DNA from: JABDIP01 sp965227455
GTDB lineage: Bacteria; Pseudomonadota; Alphaproteobacteria; DSM-16000; Inquilinaceae
NCBI GenBank assembly: GCA_965227455.1
Contig: OZ245752.1
Span: 5,456,001 to 5,520,000 of the forward strand
Length of the DNA: 64,000 nt
Reading direction: 5' to 3'
A model generated the notes under the pieces. It was not told where the DNA came from. It was given only the letters and a program-made list of their open reading frames with translations, and made no database searches. Every line of letters starts with the position of its first letter. Positions within the stretch are counted from its first letter, which is position 1. The translations under genes were made by a program, and so were the position numbers. Positions 52,300 through 61,536 of the stretch are shown here, piece after piece.

Positions 52300-55089
52300 C
52301 TAGCCGTCAAGGACCCTCCGCCACCAGCCGCGACGTGGCGTGTCCGGCGGCTGATTGACGATTTCCTTGACCGCGCCTTCGGGCTCTTCCGCCTGTGTGG
52401 GACCGTTGCTGCGGCCCGCCGCCTGCTCCTGCTCGGGCTCCGTCATGGCCGCCAGGCCGATCGGAGTGGGTTCGGGAGCCGGAGCCTCTTCCGGAGCTTC
52501 TGCTGGAGGCGGCTCGCTGGCCGCGGCGTCCCCGGACTCCGCCTTGGCCGGCTCTGCTTCGGCTGCGTCCGCATCGGCGGGCTTGCTAGTGCTCTTGGTG
52601 GACTTGCGCCGCGTGCGCCGTGCAGGCTTTTCGCCCGACGCCCGGCTTCGGCTGGCCCGCTTGCGCTTGGGCTTCTCCGCCGGCGGCTCCTCGGACGCAA
52701 CTTCGGCCTCCGCTTCGGTCGGCGCCGCCTCTACCGGCGGTGACTCATCGGCATCGGCCGCGATCGGTGTTTCGTCCGATCCGTCGGCATCGCTCTCGGG
52801 GGCAGCGGTTTCGCTGTCCGCAGGAGCCGATTCTGCGGCCTCGGCGGGCACTTCCGCCGTGGTCTCCGCATCGGCCGAAACCTCGGTGCCGGACGACCGC
52901 CGGCGGCCGCCGCGCCGCCCGCGCCGCCGCTTCTTGCGTTCCTCCGGAGCGGGCTGCGCATCGTCCTGCGCGGCTTCCGCTGCGATGGCTTCGCCGTCTT
53001 CGCCTTCCGTGTCCGTTTGGGGTCCTTCTGCCGCGGACGTTTCCTCGCCGGCAGCGACGGCCTCATCGGTGCGCTGGGCGTCGTCCCGCCGCCGTCGGCC
53101 GCGCCGCGAACGACGCTTGCGCCGGGGCTGCTGCTCTTCGCCATCCGCCTCGGCAGCGGCCGCAGGCTGGGCCGCGTCGTCTTCGGATACGTCGAACCGG
53201 ATCTGCTCGGCATCGATCGCCGGCCGAAGGACTTCGTCGGCCTCGCCGCGGGCCCGGGTGGTCTGCAGCCGATGGTCCGGCGCGATGAGCGTATCGTCGC
53301 CGCGCAACAGCACCCGGAATCCGTATCGCTGCTCCACCTCCACCAGGGCGTCGCGCTTCTCGTTCAGCAGGTAGAGCGCGATCTCGGTCGGAACCGTCAC
53401 CGTGATCTCGGCCGATCGCTGGCGGATGCCTTCCTCCTCGATGGCGCGCAGGATGTGCAGCGACGCCGAACCGATGGATCGGATCAGGCCGGCGCCCTCG
53501 CAGCGCGGGCAGGTGTCGAAATTGGTTTCGACCAGGCTGGGCCGCAGGCGCTGCCGCGACATCTCCAGCAGGCCGAAATGGCTGATGCGGCCGACCTGGA
53601 TGCGCGCCCGGTCGTGCCTTAGCGCGTCTTTGAGCTTGCGCTCGACGGCGTTGTTGTGGCGGTCCTGCTCCATGTCGATGAAATCGATCACGATCAGGCC
53701 GGCCAGGTCGCGCAGGCGCAATTGCCGGGCCACCTCCTCCGCCGCTTCCAGATTGGTGCGGTAGGCGGTTTCCTCGATGTTGCGCTCGCGGGTCGCGCGG
53801 CCGGAGTTGACGTCGATGGCGACCAGCGCCTCGGTCGGGTTGATGACGATATAGCCGCCGGATTTGAGCTGCACCGTCGGGCTGTGCATGGCGTCGATCT
53901 GCGCTTCGATCTGATAGCGCTGGAACAGCGGGATCGCCTCTTCCCGGTAAGGCTTCACCTTGCGGGCATGGGACGGAACCAGCATCCGCATGAAGTCCTT
54001 GGCGGTGCGGTAGCCGTCGTCGCCGGCCACGTCGATCTCGTCGATATCCTTGGAATAGAGGTCGCGGATCGCCCGCTTGATCAGGTTCGCTTCCTCGTGG
54101 ATCAGCGTCGGCGCCGTCGATTCCAGCGTCGTTTCGCGAATCGAGTCCCACAGGCGAAGCAGGTAGTCCAGATCGCGCTTGATCTCGGTCCGGGTGCGCT
54201 CCAGGCCCGCGGTGCGGAGGATGACCGCCATGCCCTCGGGCAGGTCCAGCTGGTCCAGGATCGCCTTCATGCGCTTGCGATCCTTGGGATTGGCGATCTT
54301 GCGGGAGATGCCACCGCCGCGCGGCGTGTTCGGCATCAGCACACAATACCGGCCGGCCAGCGACAGGTAGGTGGTCAGCGCCGCACCCTTGTTGCCGCGC
54401 TCCTCCTTGGTGACCTGCACCAGCATGATCTGCCGGCGCTTGATCACCTCCTGGATCTTGTAGCTGCGGCGGATCTTCGCCAGCCGGCGCTCGCGCGCCT
54501 CGTCGACGCCGTCGCCGCCTACGGTCTCGACCGATCCCTTGCGGGGCGCGTCGCCGTTTTCGGCCTCGCCGTTCTCCGCCTCGCCGTTCTCTTCCTCGGC
54601 GTCCTCGACATCTTCGGAGGCCTCGGCGCGCGGCGTATCCTCGTCGTCGTCGTCGGCGGCGGCATCGTCTTCCTCCGCCGCGGGCTCGGCGGTCAGAAAG
54701 GCGTCGTCGTCGCCGTCGCGCGGATCGTGCAGGGGATCGTCCAGCGCGCCATCGCCTGCTTCCGCCTCGCCGTTGCCCTCAGCCTCTTCGGCCTGGCGCA
54801 GCGTTTCCTCTTCGTTGGCCAGCAGCTGCTGCCGGTCGTCGACGGGAATGCGGTAGTAGTCGGGGTGGATTTCCGAGAACGCCAGGAAACCGTGCCTGTT
54901 GCCGCCATACTCGATGAACGCCGCCTGCAGCGACGGTTCGACCCTGGTGACCTTGGCGAGGTAGATGTTTCCTTTGAGCTGTTTCCTGCTGGCGGTTTCG
55001 AAATCGAATTCTTCTAGTCTGTTGCCGTGAACCACGACCACCCGGGTTTCTTCCGGATGAGTCGCGTCGACCAACATCCTCTTAGCCAT
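52300..55089 (-). CDS. rne: Ribonuclease E
   Basis: 929 residues. N-terminal S1/RNase H-like catalytic core, with an acidic insert (about residues 85-190, rich in Asp/Glu and repeats of GEAEN) inside the S1 domain, typical for alphaproteobacteria. Catalytic Asp residues in AIDVNSGRATRERNIEETA and VIDFIDMEQ; zinc link CPRCEGAG. The C-terminal half is disordered, with alternating Arg-rich (RRKRRSRRGRRRRDD; RKKRRRGRRGGRRR) RNA-binding and acidic segments, ending PRRGWWRRVLDG, the GWW motif that binds PNPase in Caulobacter degradosomes. It faces a 549 bp leader/intergenic region. Confidence 0.97.
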   Translation of the reverse strand: MAKRMLVDATHPEETRVVVVHGNRLEEFDFETASRKQLKGNIYLAKVTRVEPSLQAAFIEYGGNRHGFLAFSEIHPDYYRIPVDDRQQLLANEEETLRQAEEAEGNGEAEAGDGALDDPLHDPRDGDDDAFLTAEPAAEEDDAAADDDDEDTPRAEASEDVEDAEEENGEAENGEAENGDAPRKGSVETVGGDGVDEARERRLAKIRRSYKIQEVIKRRQIMLVQVTKEERGNKGAALTTYLSLAGRYCVLMPNTPRGGGISRKIANPKDRKRMKAILDQLDLPEGMAVILRTAGLERTRTEIKRDLDYLLRLWDSIRETTLESTAPTLIHEEANLIKRAIRDLYSKDIDEIDVAGDDGYRTAKDFMRMLVPSHARKVKPYREEAIPLFQRYQIEAQIDAMHSPTVQLKSGGYIVINPTEALVAIDVNSGRATRERNIEETAYRTNLEAAEEVARQLRLRDLAGLIVIDFIDMEQDRHNNAVERKLKDALRHDRARIQVGRISHFGLLEMSRQRLRPSLVETNFDTCPRCEGAGLIRSIGSASLHILRAIEEEGIRQRSAEITVTVPTEIALYLLNEKRDALVEVEQRYGFRVLLRGDDTLIAPDHRLQTTRARGEADEVLRPAIDAEQIRFDVSEDDAAQPAAAAEADGEEQQPRRKRRSRRGRRRRDDAQRTDEAVAAGEETSAAEGPQTDTEGEDGEAIAAEAAQDDAQPAPEERKKRRRGRRGGRRRSSGTEVSADAETTAEVPAEAAESAPADSETAAPESDADGSDETPIAADADESPPVEAAPTEAEAEVASEEPPAEKPKRKRASRSRASGEKPARRTRRKSTKSTSKPADADAAEAEPAKAESGDAAASEPPPAEAPEEAPAPEPTPIGLAAMTEPEQEQAAGRSNGPTQAEEPEGAVKEIVNQPPDTPRRGWWRRVLDG

Positions 55090-55638
55090 TCTATGTCCTC
55101 ATGACATGGGCACCGGCACGCGCGACTGACGCACCGATGGCATGCCATTTGTTGTGCGAAGCTCGCGAAGGGCGACCCGACGACGTCTCGAACGGCGCTT
55201 CTTCAGCTGCCTGCTCGGCGTGGATCCTTATCCCTCCGGGCCCAGGCCAGGGGCGGCCCGAACCGGCTCCGTGTTTAACCGTTTAACCGTATCGCCGTAG
55301 TACACCCCGAATGCGGCATCAACGTGAGCCGCGCCCGAAGGTCGAAAGAAGACCCGTTCCGCACCGAAGCACGGTCTGGAATTTCAATGCTAGCGTCCTG
55401 CCTTGCGACCTGCGCGGGCCCTTGCGGGCGAAACGTGCAGATCGAACGGAATACGGTTAGTCGCACTGCCAACATAGCGACGGCTTTTGCCTTCGACAAT
55501 GAGAGATTGTTGCGCCGCATTCGCAACCTCTCGTTAACCAAGGGCTAATCGGTCCGTGAGATCGTAATTCACCTTTTGAATTGAAGTCTTTGATTCAGTG
55601 TGTAATTACCTGATTCGGACCGATTGAGGTTACCGCGC
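55090..55638. other. 549 bp intergenic region between rne and amiC
   Basis: No gene is visible. It holds hairpins: GCCCTTGCGGGC at 55418-55429 (on the minus strand a GCAA tetraloop stem) and GAGAG-GTTGCG pairing with CGCAAC-CTCTC at 55501-55532. Near amiC there are AT-rich stretches with TAATTCAC/GTGTAATTA (55564-55609). Part is likely the long 5' leader of rne, which in E. coli is the target of RNase E autoregulation, and part the amiC promoter. A degenerate CtrA-like TTAA-N7 half site is at about 55534. Confidence 0.6.
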
Positions 55639-56928
55639 ATGACGTTCTGGCTTCGGGCTGGCCTGATGGCGATCCTTGTTGCGCCGCTTCTTGTCGGCGG
55701 TGCGCCGGCGCGGGCGCAGGATTCGTCGACGGCGATGGTGCCGAACTGGGCGCCGGCCGAGCCGCAGGCGGTTCCGGCAAGCGCGACATCCATCCTCACC
55801 GCCCGGGTCGGCGACCATGGCAGCAAGACCCGATTCGTGCTCGAGATGTCGGAAGCCGCCGATTTCCGCATCTTTGCGCTGGAAAATCCCGACCGCATGG
55901 TGATCGATTTCGAGGCCGCGGAATGGCAGGCCGGCCCACCGCGCAGCGGCGGTGTCGGCCTTGTCGCCGGCCACCGTCACGGGGCGCGGGATGACGGCGC
56001 GGTCCGGGTCGTGCTGGACCTCACCGGGCCGGCGCGGGTGGTCGATTCCTTCTACCTGCCGGCGGTCGGCAATCTGCCCTACCGCTTCGTGCTCGATCTC
56101 GCCCCGGATGGGCCAGGCGAACCCGCAGGCTCCGAGCCGGCGCCGGCCCCGGTGGCCACCGCCGACCTCGTGCCGGCCGCCGCGGCGTCCGCCAGCGTGC
56201 CGCTACCGCCGGCGCTGCCGCCCGAACGCGCCGGGCTGCGCATCGTGGCCATCGATGCCGGGCATGGCGGCATCGATCCGGGCGCGGTCGGGGTCACCGG
56301 ACTGCGTGAGAAGGATCTGACCCTCGACGTGGCGCGGCGGCTGCGCACCCTGTTGGAAGCGACCGGCCGCTACGAAGTGGTGCTGACGCGCGAGCACGAC
56401 ATGTTCCTGCGACTGCGCGAACGGGTTGAGGCCGCCCGCGACGCCCGTGCCGAGCTGCTGATCTCGCTGCATGCGGATTCGATCAGCGATTCCCGCTTCC
56501 GCGGCGCCTCGGTCTACACCCTCTCCGACGTCGCCAGCGACCGCGAGGCGGCGCAGCTGGCGGCGCGGGAGAACCGGGCCGATGCGCTGGCCGGGATCGC
56601 GCTCGATCCGGTCGACGACGTCACCGCCTCGATCCTCATCGATCTGGCGCAGCGCCACACGCAGAATGAATCCGGCAGCGTCGCGAACAGCCTCGTGAGC
56701 TATCTCGGCGAGGCGACGCGGATGGTCAGCAGCCCGCACCGTCAGGCGGGCTTCACAGTGCTGAAGGCGCCCGACGTGCCGTCGGTGCTGGTAGAGCTCG
56801 GCTACCTGTCGAACCGCCGCGACGAGCAGGCGCTGCGTTCGCCGGAGCATCGCGGCGAGCTGGCACGGGCCATCGCCGGCGCCATCGATCGGTATTTCGG
56901 CCTGAGGGACCGGCCCTCGGGCCTGTAG
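55639..56928 (+). CDS. amiC: N-acetylmuramoyl-L-alanine amidase (AmiC-type)
   Basis: 429 residues from ATG 55639, with GAGGTTA upstream; signal peptide ends near ARAQ. An AMIN domain (about 55-165) is followed by Ala/Pro-rich linker and an Amidase_3 domain: VAIDAGHGGIDPGAVGVTGLREKDLTLDVA, HADSISDSRFRGASVYTLS and VLVELGYLSNRRDE hold the zinc His and catalytic Glu. Splits septal peptidoglycan during division. Followed by PBP1A, a common order in alphaproteobacteria. Confidence 0.95.
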   Translation: MTFWLRAGLMAILVAPLLVGGAPARAQDSSTAMVPNWAPAEPQAVPASATSILTARVGDHGSKTRFVLEMSEAADFRIFALENPDRMVIDFEAAEWQAGPPRSGGVGLVAGHRHGARDDGAVRVVLDLTGPARVVDSFYLPAVGNLPYRFVLDLAPDGPGEPAGSEPAPAPVATADLVPAAAASASVPLPPALPPERAGLRIVAIDAGHGGIDPGAVGVTGLREKDLTLDVARRLRTLLEATGRYEVVLTREHDMFLRLRERVEAARDARAELLISLHADSISDSRFRGASVYTLSDVASDREAAQLAARENRADALAGIALDPVDDVTASILIDLAQRHTQNESGSVANSLVSYLGEATRMVSSPHRQAGFTVLKAPDVPSVLVELGYLSNRRDEQALRSPEHRGELARAIAGAIDRYFGLRDRPSGL

Positions 56929-57086
56929 TGCCGCGAAGCCGCCGATCTTCGGTGCCCATGCCGGCGGGCCTTGCGACGGTCATATTCTCCCGGTAAGGAA
57001 ATCCTTTAGAGTTTGCGCCCAAAAAGAGCGGGCATACGGATCCGTGGGCAGCCGCGTGCCCATCGCGTTGCCGCAAAACTGGAACG

Positions 57087-59564
57087 ATGATGCGACTTCT
57101 TGGCTGGATCTTCTCCTCCCTGGTGTTTCTGGCTCTGGCCGGCGGCGTAGCCGGCTTCATGGCCCTGCAGCATTTCAGCAAGGACCTTCCGGACTACACC
57201 CAGCTGGCCGATTACGCGCCGCCGATCACCACCCGCCTGCATGCCGGCGACGGGCGCCTGATGGCAGAGTATGCCGTGGAGAACCGGCTTTTCGTGCCGA
57301 TCGGCGCCATCCCCGACCATGTCATCCAGGCCTTCATCTCGGCCGAGGACCAGAATTTCTACGAGCATGGCGGCATCGATTTCGTCGGCATCATCCGGGC
57401 CGCGCTGACCAATGTGCGCAATCTGGGATCGGACCGACGGCTGGTCGGCGCCTCGACGATCACCCAGCAGGTGGCGAAGAACTTCCTGCTGTCGAACGAG
57501 GTGTCCTATGAGCGCAAGATCCGCGAGGCGCTGCTGGCGCTCAGGATCGAGCAGGCCTTCACCAAGGACCAGATCCTCGAGCTCTACCTCAACGAGATCT
57601 ATCTCGGTCGCAATTCCTACGGCGTCGCCGCGTCGGCGCTGAACTACTTCAACAAGCCGCTGACCGAGCTCTCGGTCGCCGAGGCGGCCTATCTGGCCGG
57701 CCTGCCCAAGGCGCCGCGCAACTACCATCCGATCCATCGCCGCGAGGCGGCCATCGCCCGGCGCAACTATGTGATCGACCGCATGGTCGAGGATGGCGCG
57801 CTGACCTCGATGATGGCCGCGGCGGCCCGGGCCGTCCCTCTCGACGTCTATGAGCGCTCGGCCACGGAATTCATCACCGCCGATTACTTCGCCGAGGAGG
57901 TCCGCCGCGAGCTGCAGGACATCTATGGCGACGAGGCGCTGTACAAGGGCGGCCTGTCGGTCCGCACCAGCGTCGATCCGCGGCTGCAGGAGATCGCCAC
58001 CCGGTCCCTGCGCGAAGGCCTGATCGCCTATGACCGCCGCCATGGCTGGCGCGGCCCGGTGGCCTCCCTGCGCGAGCCGGATGATTGGCAGAACGGCCTG
58101 ACCCAGATCGCCCTGCCGGCCGGTGCCGGCAATTGGACCCTGGCCGCCGTCGTCGGCGTCAGCCAGGAGCAGGCCGAAATCGGCTTCCCGGACGGCAGCC
58201 GCGGCACGATCTCGCTCGATGAGCTGCTCTGGGCGCGGGAATGGGAGGCGGAGCAGGAGGTGGGCCCGGAGCCGACCCGGGCATCCGACGTGCTGAACCG
58301 CGGCGACGTGGTGCTGGTCGAGCCCCTGTTCGTCGATGACCCCGAGACCGAAGGCACTGAGACCGCAGCGGCGGAGCAGACGCCCGGGAGCCGCCCGTAT
58401 GGCCTGCGCCAGGTGCCCGACGTGCAGGGCGCGGTGGTGGCGCTCGACCCGCATACCGGCCGGGTGCTCGCGATGACCGGCGGCTACAGCTTCCAGATGA
58501 GCGAGTTCAACCGTGCGACCCAGGCCGCCCGGCAGCCGGGCTCGGCGTTCAAGCCCTTCGTCTACCTGGCGGCGCTCGATCGCGGCTATACGCCCAGCAC
58601 GATCCTGCTGGACTCGCCGCTGGCGATCGATCTCGGACCGCAGGAGGAAGAACTCTACAAGCCGGAAAACTATTCCGGCACCTTCCTTGGGCCCGTGCCG
58701 CTCCGGGTCGGGGTGGAGAAGTCGCGTAACCTGATGACCGTGCGGCTGTTGCAGGAAATCGGCCTGGAGCCGGTCCGCGACGTCGCCCGCGACTTCCATA
58801 TCTTCGAGAACATGCCGCTCTACTACTCCAGCGCGCTCGGCTCGGTGGAGACGACGACGCTGCAGCTGACCACCGCTTACGCCATGCTGGTCAATGGCGG
58901 GCGCGAGATCACGCCGACCTTCATCGACCGGATCCAGGATCGCACCGGCCGGACGATCTACCGCAAGGATGAGCGGCCCTGCCCGGACTGCCGGACGGCG
59001 CAATGGGTCGACCAGCAGGCCCCCAATCTGCCGGACGAAAGGGCGCAGATCGCCGACCCGGTCACCGTCTACCAGATGGTGGCGCTGCTGGAAGGCGTCG
59101 TGCAGCGCGGCACCGGCTGGCGCGCCCGGTCGATCGGCGTGCCTCTGGCCGGTAAGACCGGCACCACCAACGATTCCTTCGACGCCTGGTTCGTCGGCTT
59201 CTCGCCCGACCTGGCGGTTGGCGTCTATGTCGGCTTCGACAATCCCCGGACGCTTGGCGAAAACGAGACCGGATCCAGCGCCGCCGCGCCGGTCTTCGTG
59301 CAGTTCATGCGCGAAGCGGTGGCCGGCCAGGAGGTCCCGCCTTTCCGGATCCCGCCGGGCATCCGCATGGTGCAGGTCAGCCCGGAGGACGGCATGCCGG
59401 TCATTCCCGGCACGTCCGGCATCTGGCAGCCGTTCCGGCCGGGTACCGAGCCGGTGCGCACCGGCCCTGCGATCCGCTATCCGGAAACCGGCGGCGCCAC
59501 CGCCGGCGGCTCGAGCTTCGGCCAGAGCAGCGGCACGACCTCGGGGACCGGCGGACTTTACTAA
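57087..59564 (+). CDS. mrcA: Penicillin-binding protein 1A
   Basis: 825 residues. Bifunctional GT51/transpeptidase with an N-terminal helix (4-26). Glycosyltransferase motifs ISAEDQNFYEHGGID, GASTITQQVAKNF, and LELYLNEIYLGRNSYG. Transpeptidase motifs SAFK in QPGSAFKPFVYLAAL, SRN in VEKSRNLMTV, and KTG in LAGKTGTTNDSFDAW. Ends in a Gly/Thr/Ser-rich tail. Main elongation synthase. Located downstream of amiC and upstream of prfB, a conserved order. Confidence 0.96.
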   Translation: MMRLLGWIFSSLVFLALAGGVAGFMALQHFSKDLPDYTQLADYAPPITTRLHAGDGRLMAEYAVENRLFVPIGAIPDHVIQAFISAEDQNFYEHGGIDFVGIIRAALTNVRNLGSDRRLVGASTITQQVAKNFLLSNEVSYERKIREALLALRIEQAFTKDQILELYLNEIYLGRNSYGVAASALNYFNKPLTELSVAEAAYLAGLPKAPRNYHPIHRREAAIARRNYVIDRMVEDGALTSMMAAAARAVPLDVYERSATEFITADYFAEEVRRELQDIYGDEALYKGGLSVRTSVDPRLQEIATRSLREGLIAYDRRHGWRGPVASLREPDDWQNGLTQIALPAGAGNWTLAAVVGVSQEQAEIGFPDGSRGTISLDELLWAREWEAEQEVGPEPTRASDVLNRGDVVLVEPLFVDDPETEGTETAAAEQTPGSRPYGLRQVPDVQGAVVALDPHTGRVLAMTGGYSFQMSEFNRATQAARQPGSAFKPFVYLAALDRGYTPSTILLDSPLAIDLGPQEEELYKPENYSGTFLGPVPLRVGVEKSRNLMTVRLLQEIGLEPVRDVARDFHIFENMPLYYSSALGSVETTTLQLTTAYAMLVNGGREITPTFIDRIQDRTGRTIYRKDERPCPDCRTAQWVDQQAPNLPDERAQIADPVTVYQMVALLEGVVQRGTGWRARSIGVPLAGKTGTTNDSFDAWFVGFSPDLAVGVYVGFDNPRTLGENETGSSAAAPVFVQFMREAVAGQEVPPFRIPPGIRMVQVSPEDGMPVIPGTSGIWQPFRPGTEPVRTGPAIRYPETGGATAGGSSFGQSSGTTSGTGGLY

Positions 59565-59633
59565 CGCCCCGCGACCCCCTAAACCGACTGCCGACATCCG
59601 TTTCGAAGATCCTGTCCGCAAGGAGCAGCGCCC

Positions 59634-60753
59634 ATGCGCGCCGAACTGCAAGCGGTGGCCGATGAGATTGCCCAATCTCTCGCCCTGCTGAGGAGGTCTC
59701 TTTGACCTCGAGAAGACCACAGCCCGGCTCGAGGAGCTGAACGCCCAGGTCGAGGACCCCAAGCTCTGGGACGATCCGGACGCCGCGCAGGCGCTGATGC
59801 GCGAGCGCACCCGGCTGGACCAGGCGATCTCCGGCTATCGCACCGTCGAGCAGGAATACAACGACTCCGTCGAACTGATCGAACTGGGCGAGGCCGAGGA
59901 CGACCAGGAGGTGGTGGAGGATGCCGGCAAGGCACTGACCAGGCTGCATAAGCGGATTGCCCGCATGGAGCTGGAAAGCCTTCTGTCCGGCGAGGCCGAC
60001 GGCAATGACTGCTATCTGGAGGTCAATGCCGGGGCCGGCGGCACCGAGGCCCAGGACTGGGCCCAGATGCTGCTGCGCATGTATCTGCGCTGGGCCGAGG
60101 CCCATGGCCACAAGGTTAACTGGCTGGAGGAGAGCGCCGGCGAGGAGGCCGGCATCAAATCCGCTACCATCGAGATCAAGGGCGACAGCGCCTATGGCTG
60201 GCTGAAGACCGAATCCGGCGTGCACCGGCTGGTCCGCATCAGCCCGTTCGACAGCCAGGCCCGCCGCCACACCAGCTTTGCCTCGGTCTCCGTCTCGCCG
60301 GTGATCGACGAGTCGATCGATGTTGTCGTGGAGGACAAGGACCTCCGGGTCGACACCTATCGCGCCTCCGGGGCCGGCGGCCAGCACGTCAACAAGACCG
60401 ACAGCGCGGTGCGCATCACCCATGTTCCGACCGGCATCGTCGTGCAGTGCCAGAACGACCGCTCGCAGCACCGCAACCGGGCCCGGGCCATGGACATGCT
60501 GCGCGCTCGGCTCTACGAGGCCGAGCTGAAGAAGCGGGAAGAGGCGGCGCAGGCCGAGGCGGAGGCCAAGTCCGAGATCGGCTGGGGCCACCAGATCCGC
60601 AGCTACGTCCTGCAGCCCTACCAGATGGTCAAGGACCTGCGCACCAGCGTCGAGAAGGGCAATGCCCAGGGCGTGCTGGATGGCGACATCGATGCCTTCC
60701 TGGAGGCGGCGCTGGCCGCGAAGGTGCAGGGCGGGTCGGAGGAGTCGGAATAA
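59634..60753 (+). CDS. prfB: Peptide chain release factor 2, with programmed +1 frameshift
   Basis: 372 residues after frameshift: frame 1 runs ATG 59634 to CTT 59700-59702, then the ribosome skips T59703 and continues at GAC 59704. AAGGAG precedes the ATG. RF2 hallmarks: SPF tripeptide in RISPFDSQ for UGA/UAA reading and GAGGQHVNKTDSAV with the GGQ hydrolysis loop. The in-frame TGA at 59703-59705 makes RF2 limit its own synthesis. A single-frame reading would give only 318 residues from a false internal ATG at 59797. Confidence 0.97.
59691..59706 (+). promoter_or_regulatory. prfB programmed +1 frameshift site
   Basis: AGGAGG TCT CTT TGA C is the classic arrangement: internal Shine-Dalgarno three bases before the slippery CTT, then the UGA stop and C. 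Compare E. coli AGGGGG TAT CTT TGA C. Low RF2 increases the shift. Confidence 0.97.
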
Positions 60754-60899
60754 CCGCAATCTGCGGCACCGGCTTAGCGGCGTTCTCCCGGGTCGAACGA
60801 GGGCCCTGGCTGGCGGCACCGGCAGGCCTCCCGGTAATGACACGACTGGACATCGCAGCTACCGTGAGGTGTGGACCAATAAGAAACTGAGGTGTCGCC

Positions 60900-61505
60900 A
60901 TGACCATGCCGCCGGGCGCCGAGCCCCTCGGAAGCAAGCTCTACGTCTTCAAATCCAAGACCAATGTGAAGGATGTCCTGATCTCCGCCCATGGCGGGTA
61001 CTACCGGGCCAACAACACTTTCGACGTCCCCACGGGCGTCGCCATGAAGTTCTACGGCGAGCATGACAAGACGCTCTCCGACCCCGGCATGAGCCTGATG
61101 TACCTCAACGCCGAGGTGACCGAGGAGATCCCGGCCGGCAAACCCTGCATCAACTACATCCTCTCCAAGTATCAGGGCCGTCACAATCAGGCCGGAGAGA
61201 CCTACGGGTCCATCAACAGCTTCATCGATGCGGAGGACCAGCGGATCTTCAGGACCATGCTGTCCTGGAGCGCCGAGCAGAATGCCGCCCGCAAGAACAT
61301 CAAGGCGCACCAGCTCAGCAGCTACAAGTCGATGAGCGTCGTGACGATCCGCAATCGCGCCATGCGCAGCGACGTCAACCTGTCCTACGTGGTGGAGACG
61401 GTCAAAAAGGCCATGCCGGGCGCGGTCAACTTTCACTGCTCCTTCTGCCGCAGCAACATCAACGACGCCAATCCGCAGTCGTCCCAGGTCCAGTTGATCG
61501 CATGA
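60900..61505 (+). CDS. Unknown protein with SAHGG and CSFCRS motifs (possible Stv-like domain)
   Basis: 201 residues, no signal peptide, GAGG seven bases before the ATG. The start, KLYVFKSKTNVKDVLISAHG followed by VPTGVAMKFYGEHDKTL, resembles what I recall of the Stv putative adhesin/effector domain; the match is not certain. It ends with FHCSFCRSNIND, a cysteine pair that could bind metal or act as a nucleophile. The middle has a long helix with WSAEQNAARKN. No operon partner; the kinase downstream is on the other strand. Possible secreted effector or toxin-like fold without a visible immunity gene. Confidence 0.45.
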   Translation: MTMPPGAEPLGSKLYVFKSKTNVKDVLISAHGGYYRANNTFDVPTGVAMKFYGEHDKTLSDPGMSLMYLNAEVTEEIPAGKPCINYILSKYQGRHNQAGETYGSINSFIDAEDQRIFRTMLSWSAEQNAARKNIKAHQLSSYKSMSVVTIRNRAMRSDVNLSYVVETVKKAMPGAVNFHCSFCRSNINDANPQSSQVQLIA

Positions 61506-61536
61506 TCGTCGAGGCGGCGGCCGCGTGCCGCCGCTC

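Noticed and set aside
54551..54597. Short tandem repeat as a candidate CRISPR or VNTR locus
   Set aside because: About three 15 bp units inside the rne coding frame; explained as protein-level GEAEN repeats.
59797..60753. prfB as a simple 318-residue gene
   Set aside because: It would lack the RF2 N-terminal domain; the frameshift site and upstream frame at 59634 restore full length.
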